From Rugosimonospora sp036494675 (lineage in GTDB: Bacteria > Actinomycetota > Actinomycetes > Mycobacteriales > Micromonosporaceae), in the NCBI GenBank assembly GCA_036494675.1, contig DASXOA010000078.1, forward strand, positions 1-64,000: 64,000 nucleotides of DNA, in the 5' to 3' direction. Shown here one piece after another: positions 33,278 to 41,070 of this stretch (positions are counted from its first letter, which is position 1; each line of letters starts with the position of its first letter). A program made the translations under genes and the position numbers. The notes under the pieces are model-generated. The model searched no databases. It had not been told where the DNA came from and saw only the letters and a list, made by a program, of their open reading frames with translations.

Positions 33278-35680
33278 ATGGTGAGCAGCTCGGTTGTCGT
33301 CCGGCCCGAGGAAGCCTTCGAGAACGGTCCTCCGGGGGCGAGGCCGTCCGGATTCCGGCGCCTGAGGGCCGTGCCGCGCTCCGGTTGGGTACCGACCGTG
33401 CTGGTCGTGATCGCCACCGTCGAGGTGTTGCGGCTCTACGCCGTACCGGCCGCGACCACCGCGGTCTTCCTCGGCTACATCTGCGCCGGCGTCGCCCTGC
33501 CCGGAACGCTGGTGTACCGCGCCATCCAGCGCCGGTCCGGGTGGTTCGTCGGGGACGTCGCCGCCGGCACCGCGCTCGGCTACGCGGGCGAGGTGCTCAC
33601 CTACATCCCGGCCCGGGCGCTCGGCGCACCGCTGCTCGTGCTGCTCTGGCCGGGTGTTGTGATCGCGCTGTTCGCCGCCGTGCCCGGGCTGCGCCGGTAC
33701 TGGCGTGGCTCCGGCGACCCCGCGCAGCGCACGCCGATCTGGGTGGCCTGGTCGCTCTCCGCCGCGTTCGGCATCCTCGTCTACTGGAGCTCCACCGGGT
33801 TCTTCCGCACGCAGGGGCTGTACTGGCCGTCCATGGGCGCACCCGACGCGGACTCGCCGTTCCACCTGGCGCTGATCGGCGAGGCCAAGCACCACATGCC
33901 GATGATGTCGCCGTGGGTGACCCACGAGCCCGTCTACTACCACTGGTTCGTCTACGCGGAGATGGCGGCCACCAGCTGGGTCACCGGCATCGAGCCGCAG
34001 GTGCTCCTGCTGCGACTGTCGTTGCTGCCGTTCATCGCCACGTTCCTGGTGCTCATGGCGGTGCTCGGTCGCCGGCTGACCGGCACCTGGTGGGCGGCGC
34101 CGGTGGCCGCCACGGCAACGTTCTTCGTGCTGGCGCCCAACCCGTACCCGTGGTCGCTGTCCGGATGGTTCTCGGCGTTCGCCACCAGCCCGTACGACGA
34201 CGGTTCGGTGTTCCGGAAGGTCATGTGGACCAGCCCGACCCAGACCTTCGGCCAGATGCTGTTCGCCGCGTGCATGCTGGCGCTCGTCGGCCTGCTGAAG
34301 CGCGACCGCCTGGGTGCCCGGCAGTGGATCCTGTGGACGGTCATGATTCTGGCGGTGATGGGCGGCAAGGCGACATTCCTGCCCATGCTGCTCGCGGCGC
34401 TGCTGCTCGTCGTCGCCGTACACCTGGTGGCCCACCGCCGGCTCCACCGGCCCGCACTCATCGCCTCCGGGATCACCTTCGTCTGTGTGCTGTTCGCGCA
34501 GTTCGTGCTGTTCGGCGGCGCCTCGCAGGGGTTGGCCATCAGCCCGCTGCACCAGATGACGATCTCCGGCGGTTCGTACACCACCGGGTTCGCGGTCCCG
34601 GGCCACCACGCGTCGCTCAAGCGGCTGCTGCTGGTGCTCGCGCTGACGCTGCTGTGCTGGGCCTTCGTCTGGGCCGGAATCGCCGGCCTGGCGGGCCGCC
34701 GCCGGTACCTCGACCCGGTCGTGGTGGTGCTCATCGGCGTCGGCCTGGCGGGGATCGGCGGCATCCTGCTCTTCGGCGACGACGGCGGCGCCGAGGGCTG
34801 GTTCCTGAACTCGTCCCGGCCCTACCTCACGCTCGCCGCGGTCGTCGGGGCGGTCGCGGTCACCCGGGTGTCCCGGATGACCTGGCGGGTCGGGGGCGCT
34901 CTGGCCGGCAGCACGCTGCTCGGGGCGCTGATCGTGGCCGCGCTCCGGCACTTCAGCCTGGCACGCGTTCCGACGGCGCGGCGGGTGGGCGGCAACCGGC
35001 AGGTCGCCTGGGCGCTCACCTGGCCGTACCTGCTTCTGGTCCTGGCCGTCGTGGTCTTCGCCGCCGCGGTGTTCCTCGTCCGGCGACGGTGGTCGACCCT
35101 CCAGGGCCTGGCACCGACGCTGGTGCTGAGCCTGGTCGCCGGTATGGGGCTGTTCGCCACCGCCAACCTCCTGCTGGACAACGCCAGGCTCGTGTCCACC
35201 GCGGGCTGGCACAACGTGGTCGCCATCCCGCCGTTCATCACGGAAGGGACGATGGAGACCGGCCGCTGGCTGCGCGACCATTCCCAGCCCAACGATCTCG
35301 TGGCGACCAACGCGCACTGCGTGCCGTACCCCGATGACCCGGCGACGGCGTGCGACAACCGGCACTTCTACTTCTCGGCGTACTCCGAACGCCGGTTCCT
35401 CCTGGAGGGCTGGGGCTTCACCAACGACACGCACGTCTCGGGCAAGGCGACGAACACGAACATCGTGTACGCGCCGTACTGGGACCCGCGGATCCTGGCG
35501 GACAACGATGCCGCGTTCGCCAGGCCGTCCGCGCAGACCATCGGTCTGCTCCGCGACAAGTACCATGTGAAGTGGCTCTGGGTCGACGACACGGAGAACG
35601 TGCCCAGCCCGGACCTGTCGAAGTACGCGACGCTGCGGTTCCGTTCCGGCGACTGCGCGGTCTACGAGATCAACGCCTGA
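33278..35680 (+). CDS. Large polytopic membrane protein, GT-C-like (pair C, copy 2)
   Basis: 800 residues, almost the same length and topology as the 797-residue paralogue at 26902-29295 but on the opposite strand 4 kb away. Shared landmarks are IGEAKHHMPM, WFVYAEMAATSWVTGIEP, MGGKATF, NDLVATNAHC, SAYSERRFLLEGWGF and RFRSGDCAVYEI at the end. DADSPFHLAL carries the acidic loop residue. The C-terminal 150 residues are soluble and probably extracytoplasmic. ATG at 33278 follows a weak GGTTGGA. It ends in a hairpin shared with the convergent luxC-like operon. The function is unproven; a lipid-linked sugar transferase is inferred. Confidence 0.8.
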   Translation: MVSSSVVVRPEEAFENGPPGARPSGFRRLRAVPRSGWVPTVLVVIATVEVLRLYAVPAATTAVFLGYICAGVALPGTLVYRAIQRRSGWFVGDVAAGTALGYAGEVLTYIPARALGAPLLVLLWPGVVIALFAAVPGLRRYWRGSGDPAQRTPIWVAWSLSAAFGILVYWSSTGFFRTQGLYWPSMGAPDADSPFHLALIGEAKHHMPMMSPWVTHEPVYYHWFVYAEMAATSWVTGIEPQVLLLRLSLLPFIATFLVLMAVLGRRLTGTWWAAPVAATATFFVLAPNPYPWSLSGWFSAFATSPYDDGSVFRKVMWTSPTQTFGQMLFAACMLALVGLLKRDRLGARQWILWTVMILAVMGGKATFLPMLLAALLLVVAVHLVAHRRLHRPALIASGITFVCVLFAQFVLFGGASQGLAISPLHQMTISGGSYTTGFAVPGHHASLKRLLLVLALTLLCWAFVWAGIAGLAGRRRYLDPVVVVLIGVGLAGIGGILLFGDDGGAEGWFLNSSRPYLTLAAVVGAVAVTRVSRMTWRVGGALAGSTLLGALIVAALRHFSLARVPTARRVGGNRQVAWALTWPYLLLVLAVVVFAAAVFLVRRRWSTLQGLAPTLVLSLVAGMGLFATANLLLDNARLVSTAGWHNVVAIPPFITEGTMETGRWLRDHSQPNDLVATNAHCVPYPDDPATACDNRHFYFSAYSERRFLLEGWGFTNDTHVSGKATNTNIVYAPYWDPRILADNDAAFARPSAQTIGLLRDKYHVKWLWVDDTENVPSPDLSKYATLRFRSGDCAVYEINA

Positions 35681-35684
35681 TCCT

Positions 35685-35726
35685 CGCGCCGTCGGGCCGG
35701 CACGAACGGCCGGTCCGACGGGCGCG
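35685..35726. terminator. Bidirectional hairpin terminator
   Basis: Inverted repeat with arms 35685-35701 and 35709-35726, 17-18 bases each with one G-U pair and one bulge, and a 7-base loop. It lies between two convergent stops (35680 and 35729). There is no T-run, as is usual in high-GC actinobacteria. Confidence 0.8.
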
Positions 35727-35728
35727 GG

Positions 35729-36961
35729 TCACGCCTGGATGGTCGTGATCCGGGTGAACTCGCGCAACAGGTCGTACCCGTCCCAGGTTCCGGCGAAGGT
35801 CAGCGCGGAGCCGAACGGGACGATGCGGTCGACCCCGCGCCCGGCGACCGCGGTGACGAAGTCGTCGAGTTCGGCCATGGAGAAGCCGAACTGGGCGAAG
35901 GTCTGGTCCTTGCGCCGGATCGTCGGTACCAGTTCGGTGAGCGACCCGACCGTCAGGTGGCAGATGGTGCCGGCTCCCAGCCACCGTTGCGGTACGGCGT
36001 CCAGATCGGCCAGGTCGACGCTGGCCACGGCGTTGCCGGCGAAGGTGACCCGGCGGGCCGCACCGGTAGCGGCCAGCCCATAGGTGGCCACCCGCTTCTC
36101 CACCGCCATCGCGGCGTCGACGCCCCAGCCGCGCTCGGCGACGACCTCGTCGAGCAGCGCCATGAACTCCGACCGGACCTCGGCGACATCGGCCGCGTCC
36201 CCGACCCAGAACAGGTTGCGGGGCGAGGAGCAGGCGGCCTGGTCGAACCAGAAGATGTCGTTGGCGAAGCCGTCGACCGCGGCACGGCGGGCCTGGGCCC
36301 CGGTCGCCCGCCAGCCGTCGACCGACACCGCCGCGAACGAGGACCGGTCGGGGAACGGCAGGTCGCGCGCCAACGGCGGCAGCGGGTGCCGGCGGATCTG
36401 GGTCACCGACTCGTCCCCGCCCCAGATGACGCGCAGGTCGCAGGCCGCCGACAGAGCCGCCGTCGTCGCGTCGTCCCGCTCGTACGTGATCATGCGCTGG
36501 GTCTGCGCGACCACGGGGTCGGACTCGGCCAGGACGTCGTTCAGGGCCGACAGCACGCTGCTCGCGGCGCCCGCCGACCGGGGCGAGACCCGGACGATGT
36601 TGCGGTTGCCGGCCAGCGCCGACAGCGCCCAGGAGTACACGAAGATGGTATCGACGTTCGCCGGCGGGAAGTGCAGCACCAGGCCGCGGGGTGCCCGGCG
36701 GCTGCCGCCCGCCCCGTCGTACAGGCGCTCGACCGCCCGGGCGATCTCACCGCGACGCAGGAAGAAGCCCAGCGAGCCCAACTCCGGGTACCGGCGGGCC
36801 AGGTCGGGTCGCAGCAACCGCCGGGAGAACGCGGTGAGGAATTCACGGATCCGCTCGTCGCCGACCGTCAGCCGGCCGCCGGCCGGCTCCTCCCCCAACT
36901 CCTTGAGCAGACCTTCGACGGTCGTGTCCGACCCTGCGGGGAACCGCACCGCCACGCTCAC
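35729..36961 (-). CDS. LuxC-family acyl-CoA/acyl-enzyme reductase
   Basis: 410 residues of the LuxC family (ALDH-like fold), which reduces an activated acyl group to an aldehyde with NADPH. The nucleophile is in DQAACSSPRNLF, Cys244. The N-terminal LVLHFPPANVDTIFVYSW and the NRNIVRVSPRSAG stretch are family-like. GTG at 36961 overlaps the LuxE-like stop by 4 bp (GTGA), so it is last in the operon ACP-SDR-ligase-LuxE-LuxC. No luciferase genes are present, so bioluminescence is ruled out in this window. The aldehyde's fate is unknown; a role in modifying an amino sugar or lipid is inference from location. Confidence 0.9.
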   Translation of the reverse strand: MSVAVRFPAGSDTTVEGLLKELGEEPAGGRLTVGDERIREFLTAFSRRLLRPDLARRYPELGSLGFFLRRGEIARAVERLYDGAGGSRRAPRGLVLHFPPANVDTIFVYSWALSALAGNRNIVRVSPRSAGAASSVLSALNDVLAESDPVVAQTQRMITYERDDATTAALSAACDLRVIWGGDESVTQIRRHPLPPLARDLPFPDRSSFAAVSVDGWRATGAQARRAAVDGFANDIFWFDQAACSSPRNLFWVGDAADVAEVRSEFMALLDEVVAERGWGVDAAMAVEKRVATYGLAATGAARRVTFAGNAVASVDLADLDAVPQRWLGAGTICHLTVGSLTELVPTIRRKDQTFAQFGFSMAELDDFVTAVAGRGVDRIVPFGSALTFAGTWDGYDLLREFTRITTIQA

Positions 36962-38025
36962 GCGCCGCCACCTCCGCTGAACGTGTCGCTGCACCCACGC
37001 GCCTCCGCGCGGGGCAACCGGCCAAGGATGCTGAACCGCTTGCCGGGCCAGGCGCCGTCGTCCACGCCGTGCACGGTGCCCAGGTCCTCGGTCAGCAGCA
37101 CGTGCCCGGGGTAGGACTCCGGCAGCGTGCTGACGACCTCGACCAGCCCGGGCCGGCCGGGCGGGAGTTCCTGCCAGGTCTCCGGATCCCGGATGATCAC
37201 GTCGGCGAAGTCGGGGCAGTAGAGCGAGTCGCCCTCCGGCCCTTCCAGGTAGACGACCCCGATCTGCTCGACCATGCCGTAGAAGTTGTGGATCCGGGTC
37301 AGCCCGGTGTCGGCCGCGAAGGCCCGGCGGAACTCGGCGTTGTCCACCGAGCGGTCGACCAGCTTCTTCCATCCGCCGGAGTGGATGAGGAGGCCGTTGG
37401 ACAGGTCGAGCCCGTGATCGCGGGCCAGCTCGTACAGGTACAGCCACACCATGAAGGTGAAGCCGAAGATCAGGAAAGGCTGGTCGCCGTGCTTGGCCAG
37501 GAAGCCCCGCACCGCCTCCAGGTCGGGCTCACCGGACTCGTCCAGGGCCCAGACGTGGTCCCGACCGAAGTTGACCATGCCCAGGACGCCGGCACCCCGC
37601 GCGCTGAACGACGTGCGGTTCTTGATCACCGAGGTGGTGTCCACGACCAGCATCGGCAGCCGGCGCGGGCCGAGCACACTCTGGATCGTCCGGGACAGCA
37701 TCCTGGTCTGCGTCGCGGCCGCCTGCCGGTCCAGGTAGATCCGGCTGACGTCGCCGGTGGTACCGCTGGAGGTGAGCACCTTGAAGACGTCCTCGTCCGG
37801 GACGCTCTTGAGTACCTGCGTCTTGAACAGCCGTACCGGCAGCCAGGGCAGGTCGGCCACCGATCCGTACGACCGGCCGGGCCCGTGCCCGATCGCGGAC
37901 AGGATGTTGGCGTACGCCGCTCCGCCGGCCCGGTGCCGTTCGGTCAGCTCGACCAGCTCCGGCAGCAGCCGCTCTTCCTTCTGGGCCTGGGACAGCGTGA
38001 AGACGCTCTCGGTCGCGATGGTCAT
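36958..38025 (-). CDS. LuxE-family acyl-protein synthetase
   Basis: 355 residues of the LuxE family (ANL-superfamily-related). LuxE makes acyl-AMP and passes the acyl group to its own C-terminal cysteine, then to LuxC. The SSGTTGDVSRIYLD loop (about residue 92) is the adenylate-forming motif, NFYGMVEQIGVVYLEG follows, and RGCSDTF near the end places the acceptor at Cys345, matching the C-terminal Cys rule of the family. The ATG overlaps the ligase stop (ATGA) and the stop overlaps the LuxC start. It is the activation half of a fatty-acid reductase. The acyl chain length cannot be read from sequence. Confidence 0.9.
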   Translation of the reverse strand: MTIATESVFTLSQAQKEERLLPELVELTERHRAGGAAYANILSAIGHGPGRSYGSVADLPWLPVRLFKTQVLKSVPDEDVFKVLTSSGTTGDVSRIYLDRQAAATQTRMLSRTIQSVLGPRRLPMLVVDTTSVIKNRTSFSARGAGVLGMVNFGRDHVWALDESGEPDLEAVRGFLAKHGDQPFLIFGFTFMVWLYLYELARDHGLDLSNGLLIHSGGWKKLVDRSVDNAEFRRAFAADTGLTRIHNFYGMVEQIGVVYLEGPEGDSLYCPDFADVIIRDPETWQELPPGRPGLVEVVSTLPESYPGHVLLTEDLGTVHGVDDGAWPGKRFSILGRLPRAEARGCSDTFSGGGGA

Positions 38026-39449
38026 CCCGTCTTCTCCGACGCGCGGTTCTCCAACGTACGATAGTCGATCTTGCCGTTGCCCAGCAGCGGCAGCGACTCG
38101 ATGCCGCGCACGTCGAACCCGGTCCGGTGCAGGTTCAACCGGTCCGCGAGCGTGCTCGCGCAGCGCGCCGCCGAGTCGGCCGACGCCCCCTCCAGCCACA
38201 CGACGATCTTGTCCTCGCCGTTGACCGCGGCCACGGCGCCGTGCTCGTGCAGCATCGCCTCGATGTCGTCGAGGTTGAGCCGGACCCCGAACACCTTGCC
38301 GAAGCGCTTGAGCCGCCCGCTCAGGAACAGGTACCCGTCCTCGTCCAGGTGGCCCAGGTCGCCGGTCTCCAGCAGGCCGCCCCGCTCGTCGCCGCGGCCG
38401 AGGTCGGCCGAGGTCTCGGCGTACCCCAGCATGACGTTCGGCCCCCGGTAGAGCACCTCGCCGCTGACCCCGGGCTCCGTGGTCTCGGTGCCGTCGTCCA
38501 GGCGCACCGACAGCCGCCCGCCGGGAACCGCCGGGCCGACCGAACCGATCTTCTCGGCGAGCCGCTCGGCCGGCAGCGTGGTGAGCCGCGGCCCGGCCTC
38601 GGTCTGGCCGTACATCACGTACAACCCGCCGCCCACGGCGGCCATCCGCTGCTGGAAGTCGGCGACCCGTTCCGGGCGCAGCCGGCCACCGGCCTGGGTC
38701 AGGGTACGCAGGGTCGGGTGCTTCGCCGGATCGAAGCGCAGCCGGCGGAGCATCTCGTACTGGTACGGGACGCCGGAGAACGACGTGACGCCGTAGGTGT
38801 CGACCGCGTCCCAGAACGGCCGGTGCATCAGGCCGCCCTCCTCCAGCAGCATGGTGGCGCCGCTGGACAGGTGGGTGTTGAGCACCGACATGCCGAAGCT
38901 GTAGAAGAACGGCAGGCTGCTCACCGCGACCTCGGTCGCGTCGATGCGCAGCGCCTCGACGATCGACGCGGTGTTGGCCAGGATCGCGGAGCGCGACAGC
39001 CGGACCAGCTTCGGATTGCCGGTCGAGCCGGACGTGGCGAGCAGGATCCCCAACTGCGGATCGGGCCGGGTACCGGACGGCGACTCCCGCTGCCACAACG
39101 GTCCCAGCACCGGGTCGGCGACCCGCCGGTACCCCTTGGGCGCCTCGTCCGGCTCCGGCGCGGCGTCCAACCCGAGGACGAGCGCCGGTTCGAAGCGGTC
39201 GACGAGGTCGGCCAGGATCTGCCCGCTCAACGCCGGATCCAGCAGTGCCACCGGACGGTGCGCCTGCCATGCGCCCAGGTACCGGACCACCGCGGCCGTC
39301 TCGACGGGGATCCGCAGGAACACCGGGCCCGGCAGCCGTTCGGCGTAGGCTCCCGCCGCGGCGGCCACCTCGTCGACCAGCGCGGCCCCGCCCAGCGTCG
39401 CGCCGGTGGCCGCGTCGGTGAGCCGGGCACCGGGGTGCAGCAGCGACAT
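38022..39449 (-). CDS. AMP-dependent acyl ligase (ANL superfamily)
   Basis: 475 residues with the full set of adenylation motifs: ATSGSTGNPK (139-147, ATP loop), MYGQTEAGPR (A5), LLETGDLGHLDEDGYLF (A7), GRLKRFGKVFGVRLN (A8) and GNGKIDYRTL with the catalytic Lys near the C-terminus. At this length it is a single-domain ligase with no attached carrier. In an operon with a discrete ACP, the likely job is loading an acyl or amino acyl group onto that ACP, though a CoA thioester is possible. ATG at 39449 overlaps the SDR stop (TGATG) and its own stop overlaps the LuxE-like start by 4 bp. The substrate is unknown. Confidence 0.92.
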   Translation of the reverse strand: MSLLHPGARLTDAATGATLGGAALVDEVAAAAGAYAERLPGPVFLRIPVETAAVVRYLGAWQAHRPVALLDPALSGQILADLVDRFEPALVLGLDAAPEPDEAPKGYRRVADPVLGPLWQRESPSGTRPDPQLGILLATSGSTGNPKLVRLSRSAILANTASIVEALRIDATEVAVSSLPFFYSFGMSVLNTHLSSGATMLLEEGGLMHRPFWDAVDTYGVTSFSGVPYQYEMLRRLRFDPAKHPTLRTLTQAGGRLRPERVADFQQRMAAVGGGLYVMYGQTEAGPRLTTLPAERLAEKIGSVGPAVPGGRLSVRLDDGTETTEPGVSGEVLYRGPNVMLGYAETSADLGRGDERGGLLETGDLGHLDEDGYLFLSGRLKRFGKVFGVRLNLDDIEAMLHEHGAVAAVNGEDKIVVWLEGASADSAARCASTLADRLNLHRTGFDVRGIESLPLLGNGKIDYRTLENRASEKTG

Positions 39450-40204
39450 CAGATCACCAGCCCGCCGTCGACCGCGACGACCTGACCGGTGACGAACCGC
39501 GCCGCGTCGGAGAGGAGGAAGGCGATCACGTCGGCAACGTCCTCGGGCTGCCCGAGCCGGCCGAGCGAGGTCTGCGCGATCCGTGCGGCGCGGCCGGCGT
39601 CGTCGAGCGAGTCGAGCATGTCGGTGCTGATGAAGCCCGGGGCCACCGCGTTGACGCGGATGCCCGCCGGGCCCAACTCCTTCGCCGCGCCCTGGGCCAG
39701 ACCGGCGACGGCGGCCTTCGCCGCGCCGTAGAGCACCTGCCCGGACGCGCCCCGGGTGCCCATCACCGACGACACCAGGACCACGGCCGGCGACGTGCCG
39801 CGACGCAGCAACCTGACCGCGGCCTGCAGGGTGTTCGCCGCGCCGACGGCGTTGACCGCGAAGAGCCGTTGCACGCTCGCGTCGGGCATCATCCCGAGCA
39901 GCCCGGCCTCGTGCGTGCCGGCGTTGACGACAAGCGCGTCGAGCCGCCGGCGCCATTCGAAGACCTGGCGCATCATCGCATTGACGTCCGCCGGGTCGGC
40001 CACGTCGCCGTGGAGCACCCGGACCTCGGTGCCGTAGGCGTCGATCAGCTCCTCGGCGGTGCGCTTGGCGGAGCCGTCCTGCACTCCGTGCAGGGCCAGC
40101 GCGTAGCCGTCGGCCGCGAGTCGGTGAGCGGTCGCCCTGCCGATCCCCCGGGAGGACCCGGTGACCAGGGCGACCCTCGACTCATCCGGCGATGTCGACG
40201 TCAT
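39449..40204 (-). CDS. SDR-family oxidoreductase, FabG-like
   Basis: 251-residue classical short-chain dehydrogenase. VALVTGSSRGIGRA (11-24) binds NADP(H), NAG is at 94-96, Ser145/Ser146, Tyr159 and Lys163 (YGAAK) form the catalytic set, and residues GFISTDML close the active site. The pattern resembles 3-oxoacyl-ACP reductases. Coupled to the ACP (23-bp overlap at the start), it probably reduces a 3-oxoacyl-ACP to a 3-hydroxyacyl-ACP. No ketosynthase is encoded in the operon, so the 3-oxo substrate would have to be supplied by central fatty-acid synthesis, or the enzyme acts on something else. Confidence 0.92.
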   Translation of the reverse strand: MTSTSPDESRVALVTGSSRGIGRATAHRLAADGYALALHGVQDGSAKRTAEELIDAYGTEVRVLHGDVADPADVNAMMRQVFEWRRRLDALVVNAGTHEAGLLGMMPDASVQRLFAVNAVGAANTLQAAVRLLRRGTSPAVVLVSSVMGTRGASGQVLYGAAKAAVAGLAQGAAKELGPAGIRVNAVAPGFISTDMLDSLDDAGRAARIAQTSLGRLGQPEDVADVIAFLLSDAARFVTGQVVAVDGGLVI

Positions 40205-40427
40205 GCTTTCCCAGAATCTCCACCGCCTTGGTGAACGAACTCATGTCGATCACCTCGTCGGTGTCGATCATGACGTCGAAGGCGTCCTCGATCTCGGCGA
40301 TCAGCGCCATGTGCGCCAGCGAGTCCCACTTTTCGATGCCGCGGTATTCCAGCGAATCGACGTCGTAGTCCTCGGAAAGGTCCAGCGCCGTACGGAACGC
40401 CACACGCAATCGATCGATATTGCTCAT
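40182..40427 (-). CDS. Acyl carrier protein
   Basis: 81 residues, four-helix carrier-domain pattern. The phosphopantetheine site is Ser36 in KWDSLAHM, followed by ALIAEIEDAFDVMID, the helix II/III stretch. The overall charge is acidic, as in fatty-acid ACPs. It is the first gene of the acyl operon: ATG at 40427 has AGAGGA about 8 nt upstream and the gene overlaps the SDR by 23 bp. Specialised ACPs of this size occur in polysaccharide and flagellin-glycosylation clusters, where they carry acyl groups for sugar N-acylation. It is divergent from the GNAT gene across 100 bp. Confidence 0.95.
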   Translation of the reverse strand: MSNIDRLRVAFRTALDLSEDYDVDSLEYRGIEKWDSLAHMALIAEIEDAFDVMIDTDEVIDMSSFTKAVEILGKHDVDIAG

Positions 40428-40528
40428 GAATTGATCCTCTTCGGGGTCGGGGACCAGCGGGCGGCACTGCAACAGCACGCGAGTGTACCCTTGGCCGGTC
40501 TTCAGGCGGGTAGGAGGGATCGGCCCAG

Positions 40529-41035
40529 GTGCTACGCGAGGCGACCGACGCGGACGTCGACACCATCAGGCAGTGGCGCAATCATCCCAAGGTGCGGGGC
40601 GCCAGCATCATGACCGATTTCATCACTCCCGAGGGCCATGCCCAGTGGTGGGCCAATGTCTCCGCCGATCCCCGTCGCCGGGTGCTGATCTTCGAGCACG
40701 GCGGAGTCCCGTGCGGCGTCGTCACCATCAACGACCACGATCCGGACGCCGGCACCGCCGAGTGGGGCTTCTTCCTCGACGTCGAAGGCCTGCAGGAACG
40801 CGGCACCCTGCTGCCGGCGTGGCTCGAACTGGAGAAGGCCGCGATCGCCTTCGGGTTCGACGAACTGGGACTGACCGCGATGGGTGGCCGGACGCTGGCC
40901 TGGAACAAGCAGGTGCTGGCGCTGCACCGCCGGTTCGGCTTCGTCGAGGTGCCGGAACGCCGGTACGTGACCCAGATCGACGGCGCGGACCAGGACGTGC
41001 TCTGGACCGAGCTGACCGCCCAGCGCCGCCGTTAG
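40529..41035 (+). CDS. GNAT acetyltransferase, PseH/WecD-like
   Basis: 168-residue GCN5-related N-acetyltransferase. LREATDADVDTIRQWRNHP is like the N-terminus of PseH, the 4-amino-sugar N-acetyltransferase; GVPCGVVTIND and LGLTAMGGRTLAWNKQVLAL supply the acyl-CoA-binding strand-loop-helix. GTG at 40529 follows TAGGAGGG at good distance. It is divergent from the ACP operon and 14 kb from wecE. It could N-acylate the 4-amino sugar, using acetyl-CoA or, given the ACP next door, an acyl-ACP. The acceptor and donor are inferred from family and context. Confidence 0.85.
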   Translation: MLREATDADVDTIRQWRNHPKVRGASIMTDFITPEGHAQWWANVSADPRRRVLIFEHGGVPCGVVTINDHDPDAGTAEWGFFLDVEGLQERGTLLPAWLELEKAAIAFGFDELGLTAMGGRTLAWNKQVLALHRRFGFVEVPERRYVTQIDGADQDVLWTELTAQRRR

Positions 41036-41070
41036 CCGTCACCGCGGCTGATCGTCACCGCCGCTGGCCG

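Noticed and set aside
35729..38025. LuxC and LuxE as evidence of bioluminescence or quorum sensing
   Set aside because: No luxA, luxB, luxI or autoinducer genes are present; LuxC/LuxE families also occur in other acyl pathways. The LuxR-type protein at 49934 is a NarL-like response regulator, unrelated to autoinducer sensing.
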